In this document: positions 41,846-51,738 of the stretch, piece after piece
How the letters are laid out: each line of letters opens with the position of its first letter
Numbering within the stretch: the first letter of the stretch is position 1
DNA from: Rebecca billardiae RCC1528
Taxonomy: Eukaryota; Haptophyta
Direction: 5' to 3'
DNA: 64,000 bases
Assembly: GCA_965240325.2 (NCBI GenBank)
Contig: OZ251233.1
Coordinates: forward strand, 1,054,001 to 1,118,000
Notes under the pieces: model-generated
The model's database searches: none
The model's input: the letters and a program-made list of their open reading frames with translations, nothing else
Told to the model about the DNA's origin: nothing
Translations under genes and position numbers: made by a program

Positions 41846-42967
41846 TCATTGGAGGCCGTCACGGCGGCACCCTGGCCGCCTCGGCAGTGGCGCCGTCCGC
41901 GCCGCGGCCAGCGCTTGCGAGAGCGAGCTGCCGTGCCACCCATCGCCAGCAGCGGCAGACGCGGCAGCAGGGCCTGCGCTCGAGCAGGAGGAGCTGCTGC
42001 TGCTCAGCCGGGGAACGGCCGTGCTCGCGATGCTGCTCGCGGGCGATCCCGACTCGGCACAGAGGTCGACGGCGAACTCGTGCTTCACCCAGATCGCCGG
42101 TGGCTTCGGCGCCGCAGCCGCCGAGGCGACCCTGCTTCTCGACGGCGACGCCTCATCACCGCGCCGGCCGTTGCGCGGGTTCACGGCGGCGACGATGACG
42201 CTGATGCTCGTCCTGTGCGCGCGGCCGGAGCTGCTGCTGCGCGCGGGGGCGCTGCCGTCGGACGTTGACCCGCGCGCGCGCCCAAAGATGCCGCCGACGG
42301 CGTGGAGCGCGCTCGAGAGCGATGGGCGTGCCGAGCGTGGCGGAGCGTGCGGCGGCGCGCACGGTGCGGCGCTCGCCTCGGCGGCGACATCCACCGGGGT
42401 GGCGGGGGTCGGCGGAACGGGCGCATGCACGCGCTGCGGGATCGGCGAAACGGGCGAATGCACACGCGCCTCCCGCGCGAGCAGCGCGAGCGCGTCGTCG
42501 GGGCTCATCCTCCGCCACTTCGTGCGCTGCACGAGGTGCGCAAACGCCCGGTACTCGTCGTGCCCGACCAACACCGCCGAGCAGTCGAGCAGCGTGCACC
42601 ACGCCTCGAGCTCCGCGCGGCACAGCTCGGCCGGGTGCAGGTTGGCCGCCTCGGCGACGAGCGGGAGCATGTTGTCGTAGCAGAGATCGTTGGCGAACTT
42701 CTCGGCGAGGACGACGCACGCGGCGAAGTGAAGCGGCGCATCCGCCGCAAGGCGCTGCGCCGCATCGCCCGCGAGCAGCCGGCCAAAGTACGCGGTCGCG
42801 AGCACGATCGACTCGGCGTCGACGCACGCGACCCAGCGCGTGTCGGGCGGCGGGCCGTGCTCGGGGGCGATCGCGGCGAGCAGCCTGCGCGCGCGCTTGA
42901 GCAGCACGTCTGGCGGCGTCATGGAGTGGTTGGCGTTGTCGCGACCGACGTCGGTTGGTGTTGGCAA
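41846..42967 (-). CDS. PHO80-type cyclin paralogue 5 (chimeric 5' end)
   Basis: 373 aa. From about residue 70 to the C-terminus it matches copies 3 and 4. The N-terminal part carries different codons and residues (PPPDTRWVACVDAESIV, FGRLLAGD), several of them shared with the diverged copy 6. The first residues (MPTPTDVGRDNANH) differ because the tandem unit ends here and unique DNA follows. This pattern suggests an unequal crossover or conversion with an older paralogue. The cyclin box is intact. Confidence 0.75.
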   Translation of the reverse strand: MPTPTDVGRDNANHSMTPPDVLLKRARRLLAAIAPEHGPPPDTRWVACVDAESIVLATAYFGRLLAGDAAQRLAADAPLHFAACVVLAEKFANDLCYDNMLPLVAEAANLHPAELCRAELEAWCTLLDCSAVLVGHDEYRAFAHLVQRTKWRRMSPDDALALLAREARVHSPVSPIPQRVHAPVPPTPATPVDVAAEASAAPCAPPHAPPRSARPSLSSALHAVGGIFGRARGSTSDGSAPARSSSSGRAHRTSISVIVAAVNPRNGRRGDEASPSRSRVASAAAAPKPPAIWVKHEFAVDLCAESGSPASSIASTAVPRLSSSSSSCSSAGPAAASAAAGDGWHGSSLSQALAAARTAPLPRRPGCRRDGLQ

Positions 42968-43512
42968 ACTTTACTCACTGTCATTGACGTCAACTTCATC
43001 TCCTCAATATCTGGACGAGCGATGTTGCGATTCTCGGTGAATCATGACCTCAGTTTTGAGCTACTACTACGTACAAGTATTCCCGAAGATGTTCAGCCTG
43101 TGAGATTGGTGAGATGACTCTTTTGTATCGGTGAGTCGGGAATTTGGAGAACCTCATGAATGGCCGAGGCGGCAAGTGGATGTGGCCAATATGTGGCCAA
43201 TGAATACTGCATACTCATCGCGATGACGATCCATATTCATCACTCCCGCCAAGCCGTTGGATCTCGCCATTCTCGGCCGGTGAGGTTTGCGCCGCCGTTA
43301 GCCTTGCCAGTGGCAGTCCTCGTGAGCGAACACACAATCATCATCATGCCGCCGCCGCCCCATCGGCCTTCATCCAAGTCACCGCGGTGTTTCCGTCTCG
43401 CGAGCGCGTCGGTATCCGTCTAAGTCGCATTCTTCTGAATGACACAGTCATAAGCCAGAGCGTCTTGCCGTGTCACACAGTGTCAATATGACGGCTGGTC
43501 GCGCGAGGTGGA

Positions 43513-44673
43513 TCACCACGGACTCACGGAGGCAGAGAGGCGGGCTCCAGGTAGGGTTCTTCGCGGAGGCGTCGTCGCGCGCACAGATGTCCTCGCCGTG
43601 GTGAGCGCGCGCGTGACAGCAGAGGGTGGTGGAATGCGAGCATGATGCCCGTCGACGCCGTGCCGGCCGTCAGCGCCAGCAGCGGAGGCGCACCCGGGGA
43701 GGCCTTCTTCTCCGCGGCTGAGGGCGGCGGCGCCGCTGCTGCTGCCGCTGCCGGGGCGGAAGGCTGAACTCGCGATGCCTGCGGATGACGACTGCGCGCG
43801 AAGGTCCTTGGCGCACGGGTGCGTCGCCCAGCGGGGTGACTGTGCTACGGCCGGCACGCCGTCCCTGCCGCTCCACCGCGCCGCTGCGCGGCGCTGGCCG
43901 TTGATGATGACGCTGATGTTCATAACACGCCGTCTCGTGCTGCACAGGTTGCTGCGGTCGGCATGCGACACGCGCGCGCGGCCGAAAATGCCGCGGACGG
44001 CGTGAAGCGCGCCCGAGAGTGGCCAAAGCAGCGAGCTCGGGGGTGCTTCGGCGGTTCGTGGCAGCGCGTGCGGTGCGGCACTCGCCCCCACAACGACATC
44101 CGCACGTGTGGTGCTGGGCGTTGGCGGCACGGCGGCAGGAGGATGAGCGACTGGCGCGTGCACGCGCGCCTCCCGCGCGAGCAGCGCGAGCGCGTCGTCG
44201 GGGCTAGTCTGTGCCCAAGCCGTGTGCTGGACGAGGTGCGCGAACGCCTGGTACTCGTCGGGTCCGACCAACACCGCCGAGCAGTCGAGCAGCGTGCACC
44301 ACGCCTCGAGCTCCGCGCGGCACAGCTCGGCCGGGTGCAGGTTGGCCGCCTCGGCGATGAGCGGGAGCATGTTGTCGTAGCAGAGGTCGTTGGCGAACTT
44401 CTCGGCGAGGACGACGCACGCGGCGAAGTGAAGCGGCGCATCCGCCGCAAGGCGCTGCGCCGCATCGCCCGCGAGCAGGCGGCCGAGGTACGCGGTCGCG
44501 AGCACGAGCGACTCGACGCCGACGCACGGGACCCAGCGCGTGTCGGGCGGCGGGCTGTGCTCGGGGGCGATCGCGGCGAGCAGCTTGCGCATGCGCGCGT
44601 GCATCGGTTGCCGCGGCGCCCCGCCGTGCGCGTCCGTGCGCCCGACGTCCGGGACGGCAGCGGCAGGTGACAT
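43513..44673 (-). CDS. PHO80-type cyclin paralogue 6 (diverged)
   Basis: 386 aa. The cyclin box is nearly the same as in the tandem copies (AEKFANDLCYDN, ELCRAELEAWCTLLDC), but the first 30 residues and the C-terminal 200 are strongly diverged. Short tail islands (GALHAVRGIFGRAR, SVIINGQRR) still align, so the tail diverges faster than the box. Downstream, about 43,320-43,480 keeps blocks of the spacer found after the tandem copies. It is probably the oldest member and a possible donor for copy 5. Confidence 0.75.
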   Translation of the reverse strand: MSPAAAVPDVGRTDAHGGAPRQPMHARMRKLLAAIAPEHSPPPDTRWVPCVGVESLVLATAYLGRLLAGDAAQRLAADAPLHFAACVVLAEKFANDLCYDNMLPLIAEAANLHPAELCRAELEAWCTLLDCSAVLVGPDEYQAFAHLVQHTAWAQTSPDDALALLAREARVHAPVAHPPAAVPPTPSTTRADVVVGASAAPHALPRTAEAPPSSLLWPLSGALHAVRGIFGRARVSHADRSNLCSTRRRVMNISVIINGQRRAAARWSGRDGVPAVAQSPRWATHPCAKDLRAQSSSAGIASSAFRPGSGSSSGAAALSRGEEGLPGCASAAGADGRHGVDGHHARIPPPSAVTRALTTARTSVRATTPPRRTLPGARLSASVSPW

Positions 44674-46024
44674 CGAATCCCGCCGGGCGGCGGGCGGCGG
44701 GCTGCGCGATGTGGAGAGGGGCTCGTCGTCGACTCAAGCGACGAGGTTTTTCATCTCGGTCGCAGGTCCCCGCCGCTGCGGACCGCAAAGGTGCCCGAGA
44801 GGGGCGAGGAATCTGTTGATTAATATAGCTCCCACTTTACTTCGTACGGCTTCAGGGCCGATGGGCGGTGACAGTTGGCGAGCGGGCGTCCTCGAATCAT
44901 TGTATACATATTCATCAAGATTCCCACATTACTCACCCCTTCAAGTGGTCCAACGGCCCCCCGCCCTGTCGCCCCCAATCCAACATGGCCGGCCACCCGT
45001 GCTTCGGTCTCGCGGCGACGTACCTCGGCCGCCTGTTCGCGGGCGATGCGGCGCAGCGCCTCGCGGCGGATGCACCGCTTCACTTCGCCTGTAGCCGCAT
45101 AGGCTATGGCGGGCAAGAACAGCTTGAGTGATTCCGGAGAGTGTCCCGCGCGGTTGTCACCTGGCTGCCTGCCCCGGCGGCTGCAACTCGCGACGGCGGC
45201 GCGCCGAACCGTAGTATTGCTCGACTGGGTCTGCACACCGGGCGTCGCCTGCAACTGTTCACGACCGTCCGCCAGTCCTACAGTCCGAGGCTCAGTAGGC
45301 GCGCGCGCGCTTGATGGCGTGCCCTGCGCAGTCACGGTCACCAACTCACCTCAGGCTGCGCCTGCCCCGCCAGCGTCCGCAGGCGGGCGCAGCACCGGAC
45401 TGTCAACGCAGCTGCCTTACAGTAGTGCCTTGATGACAACCAGCTGTCTTGACAGCTGCAAGCACCCATCGTCTGACTTCTGAGCTAAATGCTGGCCAAA
45501 CCGCGCTGTTTATCAACGCTGAAGGTAGTCCTCAAGCTGCCGCCGGCGTGCAGCGGCGGCTGCAACTCACTTAGGCGCCCTGTCGTCAGGCTCAATGGCA
45601 TGTGTCGTGCCCGAGCGGCCGTGCGCAGCGACGACTGCATCGACGCGCGCCTCTCCGTGCGCCTCGCCGATGGGCCTTGTAGAACCGCGGTGGCGGTGCG
45701 GTGCCGCGGTGCCGCGCCGCGCGCGCGCGCCTGCGGCACGCCACCGGATGATATATATATAGTTGATATTCGTTACTGTAGTCAGTCGCTGAACGGCCAA
45801 CTCGTCCCATCGTCGTCGGGTCTGCCGGCCCTGGCAAGCTTCTCCGTCGCGTCCTAGACGCGCTGTGTTCGACCAGCCCCACCGTACAACCGGGACAAGG
45901 CCGCCAGGCCCCCGCAGTTTCATCAAAACGTCATCGCGCCGTTCCACGGCCGGCTGCCGTCCGTCATGGAGGACGGTCGCAGGCTATAGCGCTGGCGCGA
46001 GCAGCGCAGCCCGCTGCACGCCCG
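44674..46024. other. Intergenic region with a cyclin gene fragment
   Basis: Contains an inverted piece of the cyclin gene (45004-45089) and otherwise unique sequence. No other gene recognised. Confidence 0.45.
45004..45089 (+). pseudogene. Inverted fragment of the cyclin gene
   Basis: On the plus strand the DNA encodes LAATYLGRLFAGD and AADAPLHFA, the stretch just before the signature helix of the neighbouring minus-strand cyclins, with a few substitutions. Homology stops abruptly on both sides (about 28 codons). It is a broken, inverted remnant of a seventh copy. Confidence 0.75.
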
Positions 46025-49000
46025 ATGGCGCCCACGCCGCAGCAGGTCGGCGCCGGCGCGGGCTTCGGCATAGATCGCGCGCGCGCGCCCGCCGCACCGA
46101 GCCGCGCCGCCCCGCTCGCGCCCTCCTCGCCCGGCGCGCGCGGCTCGGCCGGCTCGGCCGACGAGTCGAGCGGGTCGCCGCCCGGCTCGCACGCGCCCGC
46201 GAGCGTGCCGGCGCGCTGGGTGCGCTCACCGGCGTCGGCGCACGTCGCGTCGGCGCGGAGAACCCGGCGCAACACCGCGCCCGGCGAGGAGGCGCCGCGG
46301 CTCGGCGGCTCGGCGATGGCGTGGGCGCACCGCCGCCTCTCGTTCGGGCGCGAGCCCGGCTCGCCGCCGCGCGGCGCGGCGCCGCCGCGCGGCGCGGAGC
46401 TCGCGCGCGGCGGCGAGGAGGAGGCGAGCGAGCCGTCGACGCCGACCACGCCCATGCCCATGCGCGAGCTCGCGCGCAAGCTGCACGCGACGGGCGTCGA
46501 CCTGCGCTCGGTCGCGAAGCTCCGGCTCGGCATCCGCCGGCTGACGGCGGCGGACATGGCGGGCATCGAGGCGGTGCTCGCGTCGAACGGCGGCGTGCGC
46601 GTGCTCGACCTGCACGGGAACGAGCTCGTGGACGACGGCGTCATCGCGCTGTGCGCCGCGCTGCGCGGCTCGCGCTCCGCCGTCGCCACGCTCCGGCTGG
46701 GCGCGAACGGCGTCGGCGACCGCGGCTGCACGGCGCTTGGTCGCCTGCTGCACCGCAACACGACGCTGCGGACGCTCGAGGCGGGCGCGAACGGGATCGG
46801 CGAGCGCGGCGCGATGGAGCTCGGCGCCGCGCTCGAGTCGAGCTGCGCGCTCACCTCGCTCGACCTCTCGGCGAACCGCGTGCGCGACGCCGGCGCCGCC
46901 GCGCTCGCGCGCGCGCTGCTGCTCAACAGCTCACTGCGCCGGCTGCGGCTCGGCGCCAACGGCGTGACGGACGTGGGCGCACTCGAGCTCGGCGCCGCGC
47001 TGGGCGGCGGCGGGAACAGCAGCCTCGAGACGCTCGACCTGCGCGCGAACCTGATCGAGGACGCCGGCTGCGCCGCGCTCGCCGACGCGCTGCGCGACCC
47101 GGGCTGCGCGCTCACCAAGCTCGAGCTCTCGGCCAATTGCATCGGCGACGCCGGCTGCGAGGCGATGGCGGCAGCGCTCGGCGAGTCGCGCCGGCTGCGG
47201 CGGCTCGGGCTCGGCGCGAACGGCAGCGCGACGCGGGGCGGCGAGTTCTGGCTGCGCCTCGCGCTCTTCCGCGCGGCCGACGCGCTCGAGGCGCTCTCGC
47301 TCCCGCTCGCCGGACCCGTCGACGCCGCCGTGCTCGAGCTGTACCGCACGGCCGCGCCGACGCCGCCGACGCCGACGCCGCCGCCTCTTGAGACGACGCC
47401 GACGCCCGCCTCGCAGCCGCCGCCGCACGCCGCCGCAAACGCCGCCGCGGACGGCGCCGACGGCGCCGCCGCCGAGCCGCGCGCGGTCGTGGACAAGGCG
47501 CTCCTCGGCCGCGAGGCGCAGCTCTGGGCCGAGGGCGTCGGCGCGCTCGGCGACGAGCGGCAGCAAGAGGCCGCGGCGCGGCTGCTGGCTTACTCGGCCG
47601 CGCGCGCGCCGCGGCACTGCGTGCGCTTCGCCGTCGAGGTGGCCATCGCCTCGCGCGCGCTCGCGCGGCGCACGCGGATGGCGGACGCGGACGCGTCAGA
47701 GTCGCACGACGTCGCTTCGAGACTCGTGCAGCTCGCGCTCGGCGGCGTGCTCGCCGCGACCCGCCCCGAGCTCGACCCGAGCGTGCGCGACACGTGGCGC
47801 GCGTTCGAGCGCGCAGTCGAGGTACGCGGCGCGCGCGTCTGCGCGCGCGCGCGCCCTGAGCCGCGCCAGCGGCCTGGAGCGCGTGAGGCTCGTCGTGACC
47901 GGCCGCGCGCGCCGCCGTGCCCCGCCCCCGTGTGTATTGTTTAAATATTATTTGTGTTTTCGGTACGCGCGCGCAGGGCTCGTGCACTGTGGCGCTTGCG
48001 CTGCCTGCGGTGCAACAGGCGCATGAGCGGCTACTGACGGGCTCGCTCGGCGAGGCCGCGCGCTGGGCGGGCCGGTGCGCGCGCTCCGAGCGGCCGCGCG
48101 CGGCCGACGCGTGCGTCCTCCTCATCCTCTGCGTCGCCCAGCTCGTCACGCAGCCGCTCGCGTTCGTGGCTCTCGCAGTGTGGCCGGACGCGCGGCCGCG
48201 GCTCGAGCGCGCCCTTGGCCGGCGCGCGTACCTCGAGAGGATCGGCGCCCTCGCGCGCTGGCTCACGGGCGAGGAGCCGAGCGGTCTGCCGGAGGGCCAC
48301 GCGCTGTGGGTCGCCGACCCGATCGTGCGCATCGGCGCGGACGTGCTCGCGTCGATCGGGCTGGTGCTCGTGTGCGTGCGGTTGCCGCAGCCGCCCGCGG
48401 CGCACGGCTCAGTGTGGGGAGCGCTTGACGCGGCCGCGCGCGCGCTCTGGCGCGCCGACGCGCTCGGCGGCGGCACTGCCGAGGGGGCCGAGGGCGCGCC
48501 CTCGCCCGCTGCGGACGTCCTTCTGACGCTGCTCGCTCTCGGCACCGCCGTGGGCTCCCTCTGCGTCGAGCTCGAGGAGCTGGTTAGAGACGGGCTGTTT
48601 CGCCAGCCGGCGCGCGCCGTGCGAGGTTACTTGGTGGACGAGTTCAACTGGTTTGATTCCGTCGGGATCGGGCTCGCCGTGAGCGCGCTGCTGGTGCGGC
48701 TGGCCGCGCTGGGCGCGCGCGAGGACGCGGGCGGAAGCGCCGACGACTGGTCGGCGTGGGCGGCGGCGGCGGCGGAGGAGGAGGAGGAGGGCGGGGAGCC
48801 CCGCCTGGCGTCGGTGTCGCGCGCACTCCTCTCCGCCGCCGTGTTGCTACTGACCCTCCGCCCGATGCGCGCCCTCTACCTCACAAACGCCCTCGGCCCG
48901 CTGCTGCTGATGGTGTTCCGGATGGTGCAAGACGTGCTGCGGCTCTGCGCGCTCGCGCTGCCCATGGTCGCCGCGTTCGGCTGCGCGCTGCACGTGCTCT

Positions 49001-51024
49001 TCAAGGGGCTGCCCGGCTCGCGCGGCGCGGCGGGCGCGCCGGCATACGCGTGCGCGGACGTGGATGAGCGCGCGCTCGCCGAGGGTGACTACCGCGCCTC
49101 CGTGCCCGGCGCGATGACCGGCCTCGCCGAGATGTTCGTCGGCGCGAAGGAGGCGCCGTGGGTGTGCATGCGCACGAGTCAGGCCGGCGCGCTCGCGTGG
49201 TGGCTGCAGGCGGGGTACGCGCTGCTGATGACGGTGCTGCTCCTCAACGTCCTCATCGCGGCGATGGCCAAGAGTGCGCCGCGACCGCCGACCCGCCGCA
49301 ACCGCCGACCCGCCGCGACCGCCTTGCCCGCCGCGACCGCCGCACCCACCAGGGGAGAGAGGGAGTTAGGGTTAGGGGTTAGGGTTGGGCGAGGCACCGC
49401 GGCCCCTGGGCTAGCGCAGCGGCGCCTATCCGGTCCAGGGGAGAGCGGAACGCGCAGCACCCGCGGCCGTGCGCCCGCCCCGCGCCAGGCCGGCCACGCC
49501 GCCCAAGCGCGATCCGACGCCGACGGCGCGCGCCCGCCCCGTGGCCCACGCCCCGCCCTGCGCCGCGCGCGCTCGGCGTCGCCAGCGTTCGAGCTCATCC
49601 ACGAGTCCCTCGACATGAACGCGATCTACGTGCGCGCCAAGCTCATCCAGGCGAGCACAAGGCTCCCGGTCGCGCCGCCGCCGCTCAATCTCATCTCGCT
49701 GCCGTGCCGCGCCGCGCTCGCGCTCGCGCGCGGCACGCCCGCCGCGCCGCGCCGGCTGGCGGCCGCGGCCGTCGGCGCGTGGCGAGCCGCGCGGCGGCCC
49801 GCGCGGCGCTCAGCGCCGTCGGCGGGCGCGCACGTCACGCCGGATTCGTCCGTCGAGCCCTCGCAGCTGCCCTCGCTCCAGCCCTCCTCGCGCGCGACGC
49901 CTCGAGCTGCGCGCGGCGGCGCGCCGGGCGACGCGGCCGGCGCGGCCGCGGCGGGCGACGCGGCGGCCGCGCCCGCCGCGCCCGCCGAGCGGACTCCGGT
50001 CGTGGCGATCGACGCGGCGTCCATGTCCACGCGCGTGCCGCCGGGCACGCGGCTCACCGCGCTCGCGTTGCCGATCGGCGGCGGCGCGCGCGCGCTCTCT
50101 GACACGCCGCCGCCCGGCTGGGAGGCGCGCGAGGCCGGCGCGCCGCGCGCCGAGCATCCGGGATGGGCGGCGGCGGCGCCGCGCGGCCCGACCCGTGATG
50201 ATGAGCGCGCGTGGTCGGATGAGGAGCCCTCAGAGCCGCCGAGCTCGGCGCCTGGCCTCGAGCTGTCCGAGCCGCCCGGCTCGCGCGCGAGCCCCGCCGC
50301 CGCGCGCCGCGCCGCCACCGCCGCGCTCAAGCCCGCCGACGCGGCCGCGAGCGCAATCGGCGCGTGGCGGCGCGCGGCGCGCGAGCGCGAGGCCCTGGCG
50401 CGCGCGGTGCTCGGCTTTGTGGCGGCACACCTGGCCGACGCGGACGTGGGCGAGCGCTGGCGCAAGACGACGTCGAGGCGCGTGCTCGAGCTGCGCGGCA
50501 CGCTCGAGGCGCTGCGGCATGAGGTCGCCGGCCTCGCGCGCGCAACGCAGCTCGCAGCGCGCGCCGAGCCGCGCCGGCCGGGCGCTCCGGCGGCGGGCGG
50601 CGCCGAGCTCGAGCGCGCGGATGAGGGCGAGTCGGACGCGGCGCGGCGCGCGCGCGCGCTCGCGCCGCTCGGTGGCGGTGCCGCCGACGCGCCGAGCGCG
50701 CGCCGAGCGCGGCGCTCCAGCCGCAGCGCGCAGCTGGGCGCGCGCGCGCTCGGCGCGCGCGCGCTGCGCCTCTCCGCGGGCGCGGCGGTGCCGGCCGACG
50801 CCGAGCTGGACGACGAGCTCGGCGCCGCGCGGCCGCTGGGAGAGCGCCGGCTCCGACGGCAGTCGACGGGCGGCGCGAGCAGCGCCGCGAGCCACTCGAG
50901 CGACGACGAGCGCGGCGGTGGGCGTGGCGCCGCCGCCGGATCGCCGCTGGTGTCGTCCGCGGCCGCCTTCCCGCGCGCGCAGACCTTCGCCTCGGGCGAC
51001 TTCCGCGCGCTGCGCCGCTGGTAG
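46025..51024 (+). CDS. Leucine-rich-repeat protein fused to a TRP-like cation channel (three exons)
   Basis: Exons 46025-47821, 47977-49273 and 49586-51024; introns of 155 and 312 bp have GT...AG ends. The sum is 1,510 aa. Residues about 1-140 are low-complexity. About 145-430 is a run of RNI/NLRC-type leucine-rich repeats (L-x-L-x-x-N-x-I-x-D-x-G). Then comes a Pro/Ala linker and a helical segment. Membrane helices begin at ACVLLILCVAQLV, followed by LLMVFRMVQDVLRLCALALP (S5-like), a pore-loop stretch MTGLAEMFVG and S6-like LLMTVLLLNVLIAAMAK. Splicing intron 2 yields MAKTFELIHESLDMNAIYVR, the post-S6 region of TRP channels, followed by PPPLNLI, a TRP-box-like motif. The tail is long, Ala/Arg-rich and low-complexity. 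TRP channels usually carry ankyrin repeats or MHR domains, not LRRs. The fusion depends on intron 1: phase-0 join, with a T-rich stretch before the acceptor. Two separate genes are the alternative. Confidence 0.7.
49274..49585 (+). other. Stop-free, in-frame intron with telomere-like repeats
   Basis: 312 bp (104 codons) without a stop in the gene's frame, so retention would insert Pro/Arg-rich residues just after S6. Its removal is supported by the restored TRP-type junction. At 49365-49388 it contains TTAGGG, TTAGGGG, TTAGGG and TTGGGC in a row. Confidence 0.7.
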
Positions 51025-51738
51025 TCGTGACTACGACATATATACGACCGCGCGTGAATTTATTGTGATATGACGACGATGATGACGAGTAGCAGTACTG
51101 TACAGTAGTCTGCCTCCGGGCGGAAATAAGCGCGGTAGTACGTCACGCAACGCGTGACTATATTGCCGATCAGCATGCTGATGCCACTATTATTAGTATT
51201 ACTGCTATGTCATGGTATAGTAGACGTAGTCGTCCTGGCAGACGACGCGTATAACCCGTCCCGACACTCCCGACCGGCAGGCGGCCCCGGGGCCCGCGGT
51301 AACCCGCGCTGCTCATCAATGCGACACGATTCAAATTTTATAGCAGCTGCGCGCTGCTGCGCTACGACTATACGTACGCGTTAACCACTACTCGGCTGTC
51401 ACTCATGTCTCATCCGTCATCGGCACTCACCGGGACCCAGCCCGGCGGCCTGCTGCCAGCCCGGTCCCGGACGCGAGTGATATTCGGAGACTTGTCCTGC
51501 CGCCACCAATATGGCATCATGCATCATCGTCATCGTCGTCATATAGCTTACATCATCAAGCAGCTGATGACCCGCCAGGAATAAGTCTGAGCGCATCATC
51601 AGCATCATCGATCCTGCGATAGCTATGTGAGCAGATGAGTATCTGACGACGCGTCTGGTCTGATGAGTCTCGCCACTCTCGCGCGGGACTGGCGACACTC
51701 ACCACGCCTCGCCGTCGATCACGCGATGATGAGGACGC
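51025..51738. other. Intergenic region, nothing recognised
   Basis: A/T-richer spacer between two convergent genes, rich in ATG/CATC runs. It should hold both 3' UTRs. No RNA or repeat recognised. Confidence 0.45.

Larger units (their letters stand above)
34801..42955 (-). repeat. Tandem segmental duplication of a cyclin gene: five units of 1,748-1,772 bp
   Basis: Equivalent gene positions recur with offsets of 1,748, 1,772, 1,772 and about 1,748 bp. Units are nearly identical, spacers included. Spacers 2-3 and 3-4 share a 24-bp block containing GGTAGTATTATTATACTG that is missing from spacers 1-2 and 4-5, so the middle units arose from one another. The left edge lies at the stop codon of copy 1 (about 34801). 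The right edge is near 42955, where the sequence upstream of copy 5 becomes unique. Confidence 0.93.

Noticed and set aside
45865-47391. 508-codon plus frame and its 510-codon antisense partner
   Set aside because: Shifted shadows of the LRR exon; only the 46025 frame has regular leucine-rich repeats.
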